Source: a virus. From it: a stretch of 37,691 nucleotides of DNA. Made by a program: the position numbers and the translations under genes. Positions 6,629 to 14,726 of the stretch are shown piece by piece. The notes below the pieces were generated by a model. It saw only the letters and a program-made list of their open reading frames with translations. It made no database searches and was not told the origin of the DNA. The DNA lies in the IMG/VR virus record IMGVR_UViG_3300025828_000065, positions 1-37,691 of that record. The stretch is one strand, 5' to 3'. The first letter of the stretch is position 1; each line of letters starts with the position of its first letter.

Positions 6629-6783
6629 GTGAAAAATGTAGTAGTAAAGGATGTAATGAACCAGCATACAGACAATGCAAAAATTGTGAAGTAATACGAT
6701 GTGAAGACTGTGAATCAATTTTCCCAAACGGGATTGATTATTTCACAAGTCTTTGTCGTGAATGCGAGGAGGTGAAGGCGTGA
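6625..6783 (+). CDS. 52-residue two-zinc (B-box-like) mini-protein
   Basis: MSEKCSSKGCNEPAYRQCKN onward. Eight cysteines at 5, 10, 18, 21, 26, 29, 44 and 47 give a CX4CX7CX2CX4CX2CX14CX2C pattern, enough for two zinc sites. The spacing with 'PAYxxC' resembles B-box or AN1-type treble zinc fingers, which act in protein-protein contacts. The start shares ATGA with the previous stop; its last codons (EEVKA) hold the GGAGGTGA SD for the next gene. The fold assignment is inference. Confidence 0.65.
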   Translation: MSEKCSSKGCNEPAYRQCKNCEVIRCEDCESIFPNGIDYFTSLCRECEEVKA

Positions 6784-7430
6784 GAGTTCTTGTAGCATGT
6801 GAATGTAGTGGAAGAGTGCGTGAGGCTTTTCGGAAGTTGGGGCATGATGCTTGGTCTTGCGACATACAACCTGCCGACGATGATTCACCGTATCATTACC
6901 AAACTGATGTATTCGATGTTATTAACAAAGGGTGGGATTTGATGATTGCACACCCTCCATGTACATACCTTACCGTAACGGGTAATTCATGGTTCTATCA
7001 TCCAGATGACAAACACTTACCTTTGGAAGAGCGACGACCTCATCCACGGTTTCCGAATCGCAGACAACACCGTGAAGAAGCGGTGGAGTTCTTCATGGCG
7101 TTGTACAATGCCGACATACCAAAGATTGCTATTGAGAATCCTGTTGGTATCATGAGTACGAGGTTTAGAAAACCCGACCAAATATTTCAGCCGTATCAAT
7201 TCGGCGACCCTTACGAGAAAAAGACATGCCTTTGGTTGAAGGGGCTTGACAAACTTGAAGATACAAATGTTGTCGAACCCGAACCAAGAGTTGTTTTCAA
7301 GAGTGGTAAGTCAATGCCAGCATGGTATGTGGAGGCGGCGAAACTACCACCGAAAGAAAGAGAGAAAGCAAGGAGTGTTACATTCCAAGGGTTTGCCGAT
7401 GCAATGGCTGAACAATGGGGAGATGAATAA
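6780..7430 (+). CDS. DNA methyltransferase-like protein (HPPCT motif)
   Basis: A 216-residue protein. GTG 6780 follows GGAGGTGA, and the earlier in-frame ATG lies inside the neighbour. The Rossmann-like start VLVACECSGRVREAF (3-17) fits an AdoMet-binding motif I, WSCDI an acidic motif II, and MIAHPPCTYLTVTG (55-68) the catalytic-type loop. IENPVGIMSTR follows, and GDPYEKKTCLWLKGL and SVTFQGFADAMAEQWG close the protein. This plan matches a common phage family often annotated as cytosine methyltransferase-like. It has HPPCT instead of the PCQ of C5 enzymes and lacks an obvious large target-recognition domain, so the target base is unproven. Confidence 0.75.
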   Translation: MRVLVACECSGRVREAFRKLGHDAWSCDIQPADDDSPYHYQTDVFDVINKGWDLMIAHPPCTYLTVTGNSWFYHPDDKHLPLEERRPHPRFPNRRQHREEAVEFFMALYNADIPKIAIENPVGIMSTRFRKPDQIFQPYQFGDPYEKKTCLWLKGLDKLEDTNVVEPEPRVVFKSGKSMPAWYVEAAKLPPKEREKARSVTFQGFADAMAEQWGDE

Positions 7431-7772
7431 ATGTGGATAGCAATAACAGAAGGATGGCTAAGTATAGTAGGACATAGGGATAAACCCGAACACCTCTTAG
7501 TAAGGGCGAGGAATCCCGAAGCAATAAGAAGAACATTTGGTAAGGAACGGATGTATTACATTGGTGATGCAGACTATCCTTATCGAGCAGATATACCAAG
7601 AGGTGAGGTTGCCGAGTTTCTCACTCGCAGACTGACACACATGAAGTATGACAACTTCAAGAACACAGTTGATGATTGGGAATATAGGGATGTATTACAT
7701 TCAGTATGGAACAGAATGTACAGATACGGAGAACAATACAGAAGAGATGGATTAGGAGTTGAAGAAGAATGA
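7431..7772 (+). CDS. Conserved viral protein of unknown function
   Basis: A 113-residue protein, MWIAITEGWLSIVGHRDKPE onward. The layout 'W(I/L)xTxxGFxSIVxHRDxPxxLLVRARxxxxI', an ADYPYRADIPRGEVA segment, and YDNFKNTV with VWxxMYR near the end resembles a small conserved family seen in actinophages and other tailed viruses. No function is known to me. The ATG directly follows the previous stop, and the end uses a GGAGTTGAAGAAGAATGA cassette. Confidence 0.7.
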   Translation: MWIAITEGWLSIVGHRDKPEHLLVRARNPEAIRRTFGKERMYYIGDADYPYRADIPRGEVAEFLTRRLTHMKYDNFKNTVDDWEYRDVLHSVWNRMYRYGEQYRRDGLGVEEE

Positions 7773-8071
7773 AGGAACATGACTTTGCTACGAAGATAAT
7801 TGATGGTTTGGTTGAGAAATTGGAACGATTACAAAAGTTGGAGGCGGCGGTTGTTGGTTCGTGGATGGAGTCTTGTGACCAAGGCTCACCGTGGCACAAA
7901 CTGTTGAGATACCCTTGTGTTGATTTAGGATATTTGGAACTGCGTGATGTTGAAGTCACTCGTGAGGCGTTTGACGGTAGCACTTTCTCATACACTACTC
8001 GTGAGTTTCACTTGAAAGAAGAGTACGAAGAAATGGCGAAAGCGTGGATTGCACGAGGTGAAGAAGAATGA
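7769..8071 (+). CDS. Small unknown protein
   Basis: A 100-residue protein, MKEHDFATKIIDGLVEKLERL onward. The N-terminal half is helical. The rest has STFSYTTREFHLKEEYEEMAKAW and ends in GEEE. It overlaps both neighbours with ATGA. No motif recognised. Confidence 0.6.
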   Translation: MKEHDFATKIIDGLVEKLERLQKLEAAVVGSWMESCDQGSPWHKLLRYPCVDLGYLELRDVEVTREAFDGSTFSYTTREFHLKEEYEEMAKAWIARGEEE

Positions 8072-8502
8072 ACACACCAATTAAGGTAGGTGGTGGCACA
8101 CTCACGATGTGCGACATCCATGACTTCCGTGATACACTACGCAAAGAACATACGGTGGTAACTCTATGTCGCTACCCTCCGAATTGGAGTAGTAGTGATA
8201 AGAATGAGCGACATCACTATTACTTTAGAGCACACAACAGCGACCCTGCGATTTGGTGTCATGCTGTTAATTTAGTCATGGACTTACTCAAAGAGGGTAA
8301 AGATGTTCTCTTGCATTGTGTTCATGGTCGTGACCGAACAGGTGGGGTTGCGTATGTCGTGCTACGACTACATGACTACGACCACGACACAGCATACAGA
8401 ACAATGGTTGAGGCTCGCCCTTCACAAGAGATGGAGTGGGCGACCAAGTTAGTGTACGGGCAACCATTGTACAGACAAATAATTGATGAGTATTTAAACT
8501 AA
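8068..8502 (+). CDS. Cysteine-based (dual-specificity-like) phosphatase
   Basis: A 144-residue protein with the protein-tyrosine-phosphatase superfamily signature HCVHGRDRTG at 83-92, that is C(X)5R with nucleophile C84 and arginine R90. Upstream are DLLKEGKDVLLH, the usual strand before the P-loop, and HNSDP (56-60), which may give the general acid Asp. The size is typical of compact dual-specificity or atypical phosphatases. The substrate could be protein, RNA 5'-phosphate or a phospholipid. The last residues (EYLN-stop) are encoded inside promoter element 3. It starts after GAGGTGAAGAAGAATGA. Confidence 0.8.
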   Translation: MNTPIKVGGGTLTMCDIHDFRDTLRKEHTVVTLCRYPPNWSSSDKNERHHYYFRAHNSDPAIWCHAVNLVMDLLKEGKDVLLHCVHGRDRTGGVAYVVLRLHDYDHDTAYRTMVEARPSQEMEWATKLVYGQPLYRQIIDEYLN

Positions 8503-8517
8503 CTAAGAAAAAAGGAG
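8491..8517 (+). promoter_or_regulatory. Promoter-like element, copy 3
   Basis: TATTTAAACTAACTAAG followed by AAAAAAGGAG. It starts 36 bases before ATG 8527 and overlaps the stop codon of the phosphatase gene. Confidence 0.75.
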
Positions 8518-8526
8518 ATGAATAAT

Positions 8527-9522
8527 ATGGCACACAATATAGCACAAACAGAAAATGGAAGATATATGACCGCATGGACAGGCAATACGCCGTGGCATGG
8601 GTTGGGAACACAAGCACAAGGTTTGATGACCGCAACGGAAGCATTGACACTTGCCCATCTTGATTGGGAAGTTGAGAAGCGACCACTATGGAACAAGCGA
8701 GAAGATGGGTTGCTTGAGGTTATACCCGACACATTTGGCGTATTTAGAAAGGACAATGGCGTGTCACTAACAAGAGGAAAAGCAGTAGGTAAGGTATGGA
8801 AACCATTTCAAAATATTGAATCAATGGATTTTCTCGATGAACTTACACAGACTCAAGAGGCGAAGATTGAGGTAACGGGTGCTCTCGGTAACGGTGAGCA
8901 GGTATGGGTACTTGCTAAACTACCCGATTCAATTATCATCAATGGTATGGATGTAGTGGACCAATATATTCTCGTGGTGAACAATCACGACGGTAGTGGT
9001 TCTCTCAAGATTTTCCTTACACCTATTCGTGTCGTTTGTAACAATACACTTACAATGGCTCTTAGAGGCAGAAACAACGGCTACAACATTCGACACACAG
9101 GCAAACTACACGACAGGGTTGCGGCGGCACGAGAGGCACTTAACATGGTCAATAAGGACTTCATGGATTGGGGTGAATTGGCAGGGCAACTTGTTACCTT
9201 TGAAATGACCGAAGATGACATGGACTCATACTTCATTGATACACTCGGTTTGACTTTCAACAAAGAAGGCGACTTGACAACCCGTTCCAGCAATATTCTT
9301 TTATCAGTAAAAGAAACTCTTGCTCGGCCAACAAACAAACTCGCCGGCATGGAAGGTACGGCGTGGGCGGCATACAATGCCGTAACCGAAGCGATTGACC
9401 ACGACTTCACTAAACTACAGAACGGTGAAGTGAGTCATAAGCGAATGGAGTCAGCATTGTTTGGTACATACGCACGAACAAAACAGAAGGCATTCATGAA
9501 AGCGTTGGAGATGACAGTTTGA
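8527..9522 (+). CDS. DUF932 phage/plasmid-like protein
   Basis: A 331-residue protein that opens MAHNIAQTENGRYMTAWTG followed by TPWHGLGTQ. This opening and the later NHDGSGSLKIFLTPIRVVCNNTL block are the hallmarks of the DUF932 (phage/plasmid-like, TIGR03299) family. Its length fits. Family members are common on plasmids and phages, and the biochemical role is unproven. I start at ATG 8527, nine bases after GGAG; ATG 8518 directly abuts that SD. The C-terminus is helical. It is the first gene of its unit. Confidence 0.85.
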   Translation: MAHNIAQTENGRYMTAWTGNTPWHGLGTQAQGLMTATEALTLAHLDWEVEKRPLWNKREDGLLEVIPDTFGVFRKDNGVSLTRGKAVGKVWKPFQNIESMDFLDELTQTQEAKIEVTGALGNGEQVWVLAKLPDSIIINGMDVVDQYILVVNNHDGSGSLKIFLTPIRVVCNNTLTMALRGRNNGYNIRHTGKLHDRVAAAREALNMVNKDFMDWGELAGQLVTFEMTEDDMDSYFIDTLGLTFNKEGDLTTRSSNILLSVKETLARPTNKLAGMEGTAWAAYNAVTEAIDHDFTKLQNGEVSHKRMESALFGTYARTKQKAFMKALEMTV

Positions 9523-9842
9523 AATTACATGGAATAGGAACTGATACATGGTACAAAAGAGAACCTGTAGTGTGTGCTGATGGATATAAAATATCCATTC
9601 AAGCATCTTCCACTCATTACTCATCACCAAGAAGTACAGCAAAAAAATACAAGGCTTGTGAATTAGGTTATCCAAGTGAAGCAGACGAACTAATCAATAG
9701 TTATGCAGAAAGCGAAGATTATACCTCCACTATATATCCTTATGTTCCCGCCAAAGTGATTCAAGCATTGCTTGAGAAACATGGTGGTGTTGTTAGTGGT
9801 GAATGTCCATTGTTAGATTTGACGGAGAGTGAAGAAGAGTGA
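9519..9842 (+). CDS. Conserved phage-type protein of unknown function
   Basis: A 107-residue protein, MKLHGIGTDTWYKREPVVCA onward. The central 'CADGYxISIQASxxHYSxPR', then 'ELGYPSE', then 'TIYPYVPAKVIQALLEKHGG' matches the order of a small conserved phage family that often sits beside regulatory or DUF932 genes; function unknown. It overlaps the DUF932 stop as ATGA and ends in an ESEEE tail that serves the following GTG start. Confidence 0.7.
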   Translation: MKLHGIGTDTWYKREPVVCADGYKISIQASSTHYSSPRSTAKKYKACELGYPSEADELINSYAESEDYTSTIYPYVPAKVIQALLEKHGGVVSGECPLLDLTESEEE

Positions 9843-10096
9843 AAGATGAAACAATCACAATCATAGATGTTGATGATGAGTTCATCAATGATACAATCAT
9901 TTTAGATAACGAAGAAAGAAGATTTATTTCTATGACAAAGGCTGAGGGCATTGCTTGTCCACACTGTAAAGAGCGTGATGAAAGAAACCTTCTGTATCAA
10001 ATGGACAACGGTGAATACTTTTACATAGGGTATTGTTGTGGGAAGTTTAGCATCTGCGAGGTAAATGGTGAGGACAATGGATTGGCAACCGAGTAA
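9839..10096 (+). CDS. Small zinc-ribbon-like protein
   Basis: An 85-residue GTG-start gene coupled as GTGA. An acidic N-terminus (IDVDDEF) precedes CPHC (about residues 41-44) and a CC pair at about 66-67. This is a plausible zinc ribbon, with the dicysteine in place of CxxC. It overlaps the next gene by 20 bases. Function unknown. Confidence 0.6.
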   Translation: MKDETITIIDVDDEFINDTIILDNEERRFISMTKAEGIACPHCKERDERNLLYQMDNGEYFYIGYCCGKFSICEVNGEDNGLATE

Positions 10097-10796
10097 AGAA
10101 CTTATACAATGGGGAAACGAACATTTTGGAATGTTAGCAAAGGATTCAGTTTGGTCGCCCGAAGATTCGGGCGTACAGTATCGAAAAATGGATGACAACA
10201 AGTTTGCTCTCATCTTCATGCTCAATCATCCTTTGGCTCAAGAACATCATGAAAAATTCAGTTTGCTGATGGAGGCTTGCGGGTACGAAGTTGAGAAACC
10301 CGATGGGCTACAAATGGTAACACCTCCACTCAATCCAATTCAACAAGCAGAAATGCAACATGAAATGAGGCAAAAGATTGCTGAAACATGGGCGTGTGAG
10401 TGTGGTTTTCCTCTCGCTAACTGCGACCTTGAACAAAGAGTTGATGAGTATGTTGAAACTATTGATGCTGATGTTGGCGACGGTCAAACAACTCCCGTTG
10501 ATATTTGGCGTTGCATTATTCAGTGTAGTGCGTGTGGTACGGATTTGTCTATTGACCCCGACGACTATCATCTTTTAGCAGGTGATTCATTGTTCATGTC
10601 TTGGACATCAAGCACCCATCACTACACTGCTCTAACAAGAGCACAGTTGAAGGACTTCGCTGATGCGGGTTTATTCACCGATGGCTACAGTGCCAACATT
10701 ACAGTTCTTGGTGAAAAGGTAGGAGATGAGAAAGTACCTTCATGGTTATGGGGTATTTCAGTAATATCAAAAGAACTGAATGATGAAGAAGAGTAA
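10077..10796 (+). CDS. Unknown protein with Cys cluster
   Basis: About 239 residues. ATG 10077 (MDWQPSKELIQWG) has GGTGAGG just upstream; an in-frame ATG at 10065 is the alternative. Two Cys groups (CECGFPLANC and, 35 residues on, CIIQCSACG) could bind one zinc. Segments around them look mixed alpha/beta, and an acidic DEEE tail closes the protein. I do not recognise a family. Confidence 0.6.
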   Translation: MDWQPSKELIQWGNEHFGMLAKDSVWSPEDSGVQYRKMDDNKFALIFMLNHPLAQEHHEKFSLLMEACGYEVEKPDGLQMVTPPLNPIQQAEMQHEMRQKIAETWACECGFPLANCDLEQRVDEYVETIDADVGDGQTTPVDIWRCIIQCSACGTDLSIDPDDYHLLAGDSLFMSWTSSTHHYTALTRAQLKDFADAGLFTDGYSANITVLGEKVGDEKVPSWLWGISVISKELNDEEE

Positions 10797-10797
10797 C

Positions 10798-12009
10798 ATG
10801 AAACTCTCAAAAGCGTGTGATTTAATCACACTTATGCCAAAGATTTCCGCTTCGGATGTAACGAAAGAAGAGTGCATCGAACTATGGGAATTTTTAAACA
10901 CCGATAAAAGATTATCAATGACTCAACACATGTTGAAAATCAAGTTAGCCGATGAGTGTGGTGTATTTGTTGATAACCTCATCGAAGCGATGGATGATAA
11001 ACCATTGTGTGAAGTTCTATCATGGGAAGCAGGTGATACAGGCAACGATGAGATAGAACTTATACACATCATGAACATCATGCGTAACGCTCATGCTCAT
11101 GAAAGACATTGGATATTGGATTTATGTTTCAATCTATCAGCACCCCAATGTGAATTTGTTTGGAGATGGGCGTTAAATTACAGATGGAATTCTATACGCA
11201 ACATCATGGTGAAGTGGCTTGACAAAGAAAGCAAACTGAATGAAACATACGACTTCGATACGAAACTTTCAGTCATTTACGACGGTTTAGATGTAGGTAT
11301 GATAGATGAGGACTACGAGAAACTTGAGGCGTGGGCATCGAATGATGTACCAGAAAAGTATTGGTTTGTTACTGATTGCTCGACATTGATGTTTGTTAAG
11401 AATGGCATAGTTCGATGGCGAAACGGAAAAATAAATACTGAGTATTCTATTGTTACCAGCAAAGATAATTCATCGGCATGGGTGTGGGAGAATCCAAAAC
11501 AAACAGGGCTTTGGTGCAGTGAGGACACAGGACTATCTTTTGCTACATACAAAGAGCCATTAGATACATCGTGGATTCAATCAAGAATGTTATTAGAATC
11601 GTATGCGAAAGGCGGATTTTTAATTCATCATAAAAATAAATACTACTTACTTACAAGTGGAACAAACACATTATACGCACAGGTTATGACTGTACAGAAT
11701 TTGGATAAAGGAGGATATGAATTTGTTATCGGTTTTGTTGATGGTAGCGAGGTTGTTGATACGACGACACTCGTGATGGAACTATTACCATTTGAACTTG
11801 AGAGTGCTCTCAAAAGGAGGAAGGTCTATCCGAACATTAGACACGCATTCCATCCCATAGAAGATTGTTTAGTGGTGAAATTAAACTTTACATGGACAGT
11901 TGAAAAGGGGTGGCACATTGTTTTCGATAGTGTTGAAGATTCATACGGTATTGATAACATAGATGACATAGCGTATTTCTATTCGATAGTTGGTGATGAT
12001 TATGAGTAA
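10798..12009 (+). CDS. Large protein of unknown function
   Basis: A 403-residue protein with the start at ATG 10798, one base after the previous stop; ATG 10780 is in frame but lies inside the previous gene. The N-terminal 140 residues are helical (KACDLITLMPKI, ELIHIMNIMRNAHAHERHW, FVWRWALNYRW). The C-terminal half is strand-rich (VKNGIVRWRNGK, KYYLLTSG). The layout of a helical N-domain followed by a beta-rich body recalls ATP-dependent DNA ligases, but I find no KxDG lysine motif, so this is not a ligase call. It is relatively AT-rich. Confidence 0.6.
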   Translation: MKLSKACDLITLMPKISASDVTKEECIELWEFLNTDKRLSMTQHMLKIKLADECGVFVDNLIEAMDDKPLCEVLSWEAGDTGNDEIELIHIMNIMRNAHAHERHWILDLCFNLSAPQCEFVWRWALNYRWNSIRNIMVKWLDKESKLNETYDFDTKLSVIYDGLDVGMIDEDYEKLEAWASNDVPEKYWFVTDCSTLMFVKNGIVRWRNGKINTEYSIVTSKDNSSAWVWENPKQTGLWCSEDTGLSFATYKEPLDTSWIQSRMLLESYAKGGFLIHHKNKYYLLTSGTNTLYAQVMTVQNLDKGGYEFVIGFVDGSEVVDTTTLVMELLPFELESALKRRKVYPNIRHAFHPIEDCLVVKLNFTWTVEKGWHIVFDSVEDSYGIDNIDDIAYFYSIVGDDYE

Positions 12010-12412
12010 TGTAGCATACATAGGATTGGGTTTAATTCTTAATAAAATTAGATACCATACTGTAGTTGCTATTCGCAAAGGTGGGTATGGGTACAAGGCG
12101 AGATGTTACATTAAGCGTATGAAGTGCAGTGATGAACAATTGAAGTGTATGGAAATATGGGCTAACATGCATGGCTTGACGCTAATGGAAACCACCAAAA
12201 TAGAAAACAAAGAAAATTTGGTTAAGTGGTTAGATGTGCTTGAGCCTTACATACATCTTTTAGACTCGGATATAAGAAAAGGCTATCTTAGAGTGAAGTG
12301 GATGTGTGAGAATCCCATGCCACGCATACCCAAAAACATGCATAGGTATTGGAATCAATTCTATGATTGGGTAAGAGCATGGGATGCATACAACGAGGAA
12401 ATTGATGATTAG
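12002..12412 (+). CDS. Unknown basic protein
   Basis: A 136-residue protein that starts at ATG 12002 (MSNVAYIGLG), four bases after GGTGAT; earlier TTG, GTG and ATG codons are in frame inside the upstream gene. It is rich in Trp, Met and Lys (VKWMCENPMPRIPKNMHRYWNQFYDW) with no recognised motif. It overlaps the upstream stop by eight bases. It is the last gene before promoter element 4. Confidence 0.55.
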   Translation: MSNVAYIGLGLILNKIRYHTVVAIRKGGYGYKARCYIKRMKCSDEQLKCMEIWANMHGLTLMETTKIENKENLVKWLDVLEPYIHLLDSDIRKGYLRVKWMCENPMPRIPKNMHRYWNQFYDWVRAWDAYNEEIDD

Positions 12413-12443
12413 TATTTAAACTAACTAAGAAAAAAGGGGTTGA
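12413..12443 (+). promoter_or_regulatory. Promoter-like element, copy 4
   Basis: TATTTAAACTAACTAAG followed by AAAAAAGGGG. It starts 37 bases before ATG 12450, directly after the previous stop (TAG 12410-12412). It heads the replication block. Confidence 0.75.
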
Positions 12444-12449
12444 GAAAAA

Positions 12450-13379
12450 ATGACTTGGAATGAATTGATACGACCACAAACGCCACAAGAAATTGTTGGC
12501 AACGATGAGTTTGTCCTTGACGCTCAAGAGTGGGAGAGAACGGGGCAATACCCATCTGCTCTCCTATTTATTGGTGAATCGGGAACAGGTAAATCAAGTG
12601 CGGCCCATGTCATTGTACGCTCCCTGCTTGGAAAGTATCACAACGATATGAATGTCCTTTGGACAAACGCAAGCGACGATAGAGGTATTGCTTACATTCG
12701 TGAGGAATTGAAGGACTTTGTTCGTTTGCGAGGTATCGGTGTAAAGCGAAAACCTGTAGTATTGGATGAGGCTGATGGGCTTACTCCTACGGCACAAGAC
12801 GCTTTGCGTGGTATTATGGAACAATATTCCGAGAGTATTGTCTTCATACTAACGGCTAACTATGGCGATAAAATTAGACCTGCTATCAAAAGCAGATGTA
12901 CAACATACATTTTCAATCGCTTGTCGCCGGAGCAGGGGGCTTCTCACCTTCACAGACTTACAGAATCATGCGGTGCTCCTGTTGATTGGACTCCGTATTA
13001 TGGCGATGTTGTAAAGTATCACGATGGCGACCTCCGAGCCGCCATCAATACACTTGAACGCATTCCTAAAACAGCAGACGCTATTCAAAGATTCGTCATT
13101 GAGGATAATGACGATTGGTGGGATTACATACCAGAAAACAAGTGGAATGAACTTCGTAAGCAAATGCTTACATTATTAAATTCAACGGGCGATAGGTTGG
13201 CCTTCATGAACAACTTCCATCGTAGCACGAGGAAACACTTTGACACAGATGCAGATACTACATTTGCTGTCATGTCGGTGTATGGTGATATGATGAGGTA
13301 TGTGTATGAGTGGGGTGGCAGTGACATCTCATTCGTGGAAGTGCTTGTAGCACGATTGAAAAAGGAAATTGGTGAATGA
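12450..13379 (+). CDS. rfcS: Clamp loader ATPase, replication factor C small-subunit type
   Basis: A 309-residue AAA+ ATPase. RFC landmarks are in order: N-terminal 'RPQTPQEIVGNDEFV' (8-22), Walker A GESGTGKS (42-49), Walker B VVLDEAD (103-109), TPTAQDALRGIMEQYS (112-127), sensor 1 FILTANY (132-138) and the SRC arginine motif (148-150). It would load the sliding clamp onto primer-template junctions using ATP. A single small subunit suggests a homomeric loader or use of host RFC large subunit. The ATG lies after GGGG and promoter element 4. It co-occurs with a probable clamp and PolB. Confidence 0.9.
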   Translation: MTWNELIRPQTPQEIVGNDEFVLDAQEWERTGQYPSALLFIGESGTGKSSAAHVIVRSLLGKYHNDMNVLWTNASDDRGIAYIREELKDFVRLRGIGVKRKPVVLDEADGLTPTAQDALRGIMEQYSESIVFILTANYGDKIRPAIKSRCTTYIFNRLSPEQGASHLHRLTESCGAPVDWTPYYGDVVKYHDGDLRAAINTLERIPKTADAIQRFVIEDNDDWWDYIPENKWNELRKQMLTLLNSTGDRLAFMNNFHRSTRKHFDTDADTTFAVMSVYGDMMRYVYEWGGSDISFVEVLVARLKKEIGE

Positions 13380-13380
13380 A

Positions 13381-14715
13381 ATGACTAATTGGGAAACAGA
13401 AGATGAATATGGAGATATAGAAGAGGTTGAGGCTCAAGGCTTTGGTGCATCCGAAGCACCTGCTGAGAAATCAATCCTTCCGAATGAGGTAATGAGTCGT
13501 ATTTCGGCTTATGCTGAACGAACAGGAAAAAGTGTAGTTGAGGCTACACAGGAGTTTTATGCTGACATTGAGAAGCATTACGGTTGTACCGAGCCGAGCC
13601 AAGAAGATGAAGAACTGCTTATTGATTGGGCAGAACAATTCTTTGTTGAAACACGAAAAAGAAGTGGTGGTGCAAGTAGCAAACTACAGACCTTTGTAGG
13701 TTGCTTCGTTGGTATGGCTGACAAAAAGGCTGACCGACTAAAGAACATTGTGGCGGCGAACCTTAAGTTGTTTAAGGAAAACCCGAATGAAGCAATCTCA
13801 TCCGGCAGACTCGGTGCGTTTGAGAAAGGCGACAACGGCAAATGGACTCTCGTAACCAAAGAGGGTACAAAGGAATTAGATACACCTACAAGTGAAACAC
13901 CACAATACTCTATCAAAGTGGGAAGTGATTTAGTTTGTTTGACAACATACAACAACGACCCTTCCCCTTATGTGAAAATGGGGAGATACTTTTACTTCTT
14001 AGGTGATGAAGAAGAAAACTTTGTGAAGAATGGTTCGATACGCTTGTGGCGTATTGACATGACAGGTAAAAATGTCTATCTCAAAGTTGATGTTGGGCGA
14101 CCTTGTAAAATTCAAGTAACTCCACCAAGAGATAATGCAGGTGAGGCATTCCAAGATGTACTCGGTACATACGATGATGTTGATATTACTTACACAGATG
14201 AGTTCGTTTCGGACAACCTACGACCATTACTACACCCATCTCGATTTTGGACTAATCCGGAATTTCATGACTTGTTCGTTTCTATTGATGAACTTGAAGA
14301 AGCATACGAAGAAAGAAAGTTGTTTGCTAACATTGAGGGAGAGCGTAAATCATACGGTCCTCTCGTCATTACAAAAGGTACAATCAATCGCTTGAACACT
14401 GAACCTCGTGATAGCGACTATGATGATGAGGGTCATAACTACAACATGACACTCAACAGCAACATTACAGGCGACATTGACTGTTGGATTCCGGGTGCAG
14501 TTGGTAAATGTAGCGAACCGTTCCGAGCACATTGGGGTGAAGATTCATACCTGTACGCTGAGAAATCCACCGTCTTCGTATTCGGCAGAATCGGTATGAA
14601 GACAAAGGATGGTCTTACATCACCCAAACTCACAGTGTTTGGCATCTATGCCGACCCACGACGCTCACGAGAGCGTATCACAGGCGGCGATACAGGAGTA
14701 GGTCAATTCGATTAG
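13381..14715 (+). CDS. Probable single-stranded DNA-binding (RPA-like) protein
   Basis: A 444-residue protein with the start at ATG 13381 after GGTGA, which overlaps the RFC stop. An acidic N-terminal tail precedes a helical segment (60-150) and a long beta-rich region (about 185-435) with strand patterns typical of OB folds, such as VKMGRYFYFLGD, YGPLVITKGTINRL and VFVFGRIGMKTKDGL. It ends in an acidic GVGQFD tip reminiscent of SSB tails. Position between clamp loader and Sak4-like ATPase supports a role in coating ssDNA. No diagnostic motif is visible, so the call is contextual. Confidence 0.55.
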   Translation: MTNWETEDEYGDIEEVEAQGFGASEAPAEKSILPNEVMSRISAYAERTGKSVVEATQEFYADIEKHYGCTEPSQEDEELLIDWAEQFFVETRKRSGGASSKLQTFVGCFVGMADKKADRLKNIVAANLKLFKENPNEAISSGRLGAFEKGDNGKWTLVTKEGTKELDTPTSETPQYSIKVGSDLVCLTTYNNDPSPYVKMGRYFYFLGDEEENFVKNGSIRLWRIDMTGKNVYLKVDVGRPCKIQVTPPRDNAGEAFQDVLGTYDDVDITYTDEFVSDNLRPLLHPSRFWTNPEFHDLFVSIDELEEAYEERKLFANIEGERKSYGPLVITKGTINRLNTEPRDSDYDDEGHNYNMTLNSNITGDIDCWIPGAVGKCSEPFRAHWGEDSYLYAEKSTVFVFGRIGMKTKDGLTSPKLTVFGIYADPRRSRERITGGDTGVGQFD

Positions 14716-14726
14716 GAGTAATAAAT

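Noticed and set aside
10780-12009. Possible ATP-dependent DNA ligase
   Set aside because: The helical N-domain and beta-rich C-half recall ligases, but no KxDG lysine motif was found.
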